64,000 nucleotides of DNA, from the NCBI RefSeq assembly GCF_000455445.1, contig NZ_HG417099.1:33959-97958 (forward strand), in the 5' to 3' direction. This document shows, piece after piece, positions 62,833-64,000 of the stretch (positions are counted from its first letter, which is position 1; every line of letters begins with the position of its first letter). The notes below the pieces were generated by a model. That model made no database searches. It was given only the letters and a program-made list of their open reading frames with translations, and had not been told where the DNA came from. The DNA is from Hoylesella timonensis 4401737 = DSM 22865 = JCM 15640. GTDB taxonomy: Bacteria; Bacteroidota; Bacteroidia; Bacteroidales; Bacteroidaceae. A program made the translations under genes and the position numbers.

Positions 62833-64000
62833 TTAATGATCCAAAGGATTAGAAATCTTTGATGAATATAGATGAATGACATTGTCGGGATTGTCTACAT
62901 CTGTCAGGATAAGTTCTGTGGTGTACTGCAAATCATCACCCTCAATCTTAAATGTTCTCTTTACATCTCCCCAACCGAAAGGAGCTACATAGTTATAAAA
63001 GAGAGCATTCTTTGCATACCATCCACCGTTGCCATCACCTTTACCAGTTCCCCACAACTGGATATGTGTGTCATCAATAATTTTATAGTCCATATACATA
63101 CAGCCCTGATATTTTCCGCTTATGAAAACAAAGCCAAACTTGCCGTTCGATTTTCCTAAGGCTGTAGATTTCAAGCCCTCACCCAATTGCTCTTGTATAC
63201 TGGGCATCTTATTCCAAAATTGTCTACCAACCTTACCCATCGTACTAAACTTCATGTACCAACTCAATGAAACGACCTGTTGACTTAATGGGATTATAAT
63301 ACCATTCAGCGATACCTCTGAATTCACAGACTCTGGGAACTTAAATTTACCATCATTGGTGTATTTGAAGCCTGTCAAGGTCTTGCCATTGATTGTATAA
63401 GGCTTATAAAATTTTAGTCCCTTTGGTGTGACGATGTAATTGCAAATAACATCTACAGTATTTCCATCTACCTCGTTAGGAATAGCAAAGGTACGATAAG
63501 AAGGAGAAAGCAGTTTTGCATCTTTATTTACAACAAAGTTATAAAATTTAAAACGCATTGCCTTCTCTACTTCTGCAATCTTCTTAAGGTATGCATCCCA
63601 TTTCATATCCTTAGCCATTGGTGTCATTAGGATACGAGCACCGTGCTTCTTACCAACAAGGATAACACTATCGGCAGCAGCCTTAAGCACACGAAACTCA
63701 AAGTCACCATTCATACCCTTACCGTCATCTCCAATGTTATTTGGATTGTGTGGATCTGAATAGAAGTGAATCAATGGATTGTGGCTATCAAAAGAAAGGA
63801 TAACACCCTGACTCTGTTCTATCTTGTAATGCGAAGTAAAAGTAGCGTCTGGCTTGCCTGCCTCGCTGGCTACTGTTACCTCTCCATTAGGTTTGAATTT
63901 GCAAATGACATTGTAACCGCCATATTGGCTTCCTCCATAATATTCCATGACCCAACCATTGGATGCAGAAGACAAAATTTTCACGCTGTTATCCATGGCA
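62833..64000 (-). CDS. DUF4302 domain protein (N-terminus beyond window)
   Basis: At least 388 codons are visible and the frame continues past the right edge. The internal ATG at 63996 is unlikely to be the start because the signal or lipoprotein sequence usual for the family is missing. W-V-M-E-Y-Y-G-G-S-Q-Y-G-G-Y-N-V-I-C-K-F and I-L-S-F-D-S-H-N-P-L-I-H-F-Y-S-D are the DUF4302 pattern of Bacteroidales surface lipoproteins. G-D-F-E-F-R-V-L-K follows. The family often lies beside a putative zinc-binding metallopeptidase and other lipoproteins, which would be outside the window. Function is unknown. Confidence 0.75.
   Translation of the reverse strand, partial: AMDNSVKILSSASNGWVMEYYGGSQYGGYNVICKFKPNGEVTVASEAGKPDATFTSHYKIEQSQGVILSFDSHNPLIHFYSDPHNPNNIGDDGKGMNGDFEFRVLKAAADSVILVGKKHGARILMTPMAKDMKWDAYLKKIAEVEKAMRFKFYNFVVNKDAKLLSPSYRTFAIPNEVDGNTVDVICNYIVTPKGLKFYKPYTINGKTLTGFKYTNDGKFKFPESVNSEVSLNGIIIPLSQQVVSLSWYMKFSTMGKVGRQFWNKMPSIQEQLGEGLKSTALGKSNGKFGFVFISGKYQGCMYMDYKIIDDTHIQLWGTGKGDGNGGWYAKNALFYNYVAPFGWGDVKRTFKIEGDDLQYTTELILTDVDNPDNVIHLYSSKISNPLDH

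Overview
The window looks like chromosomal DNA of a Bacteroidales bacterium, most likely Prevotella in the broad sense. The evidence is moderate-to-low GC, many TAnnTTTG (-7) promoter boxes of the Bacteroidota sigma factor, and Bacteroidota-specific families (DUF349, DUF5683, DUF3109, DUF4302, Hsp20, solo TonB domains, a probable type IX secretion tail). There is one tRNA (Gln, CUG) and no rRNA. The genus is an inference.

Layout. 0-0.7 kb is a mobile patch: the N-terminal part of an ISAon1-like transposase runs off the left edge, followed by a terminator hairpin and a roughly 290-nt deleted group IIC intron. 0.7-7.9 kb holds stress and envelope genes (YbjQ, GlsB-like, a rhodanese lipoprotein, CorA, a DUF349 protein, a nitroreductase, secreted MsrAB) and tRNA-Gln. 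8-20 kb is a housekeeping block: rsfS-ftsH-cdsA, the opposing surE and lpxB, then parA, parB, a DUF5683 protein, an MltD-type transglycosylase and relA/spoT. 20-22.3 kb carries a MerR regulator and a gene-free zone packed with palindromic repeats, then alaS.

25.4-30.4 kb is a very large secreted papain-like protein gene cut by one in-frame TAA. It is followed by a carbohydrate-binding-like secreted protein and an AraC regulator. 32.5-38.7 kb holds DUF3109, ung, gpmI, hsp20, two solo TonB domains, DUF488 and an HTH protein. 39.9-46.1 kb is a surface-glycan decoration operon: flippase, a LicC-like nucleotidyltransferase fused to a CobD-like PLP domain, an opine-dehydrogenase homologue, LicD and a glycosyltransferase. 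I read it as a possible route to a CDP-activated, N-carboxyalkylated amino-alcohol phosphate that LicD would attach to a glycan. This is the most interesting candidate system here. 46.2-49.4 kb encodes a tricorn-like protease. 49.5-55.5 kb is a heavy-metal-type RND efflux operon with an upstream Fur-family gene. The rest holds mnmA, an NlpE-like lipoprotein, an SPFH protein, frr-rsgA, rsmA and a DUF4302 protein cut by the right edge.

Other signals are a near-identical 73-nt repeat carrying the apparent promoters of gpmI and frr, and a 119-nt imperfect palindrome after relA. All identifications come from reading the sequence and from knowledge of the families; no search was run.
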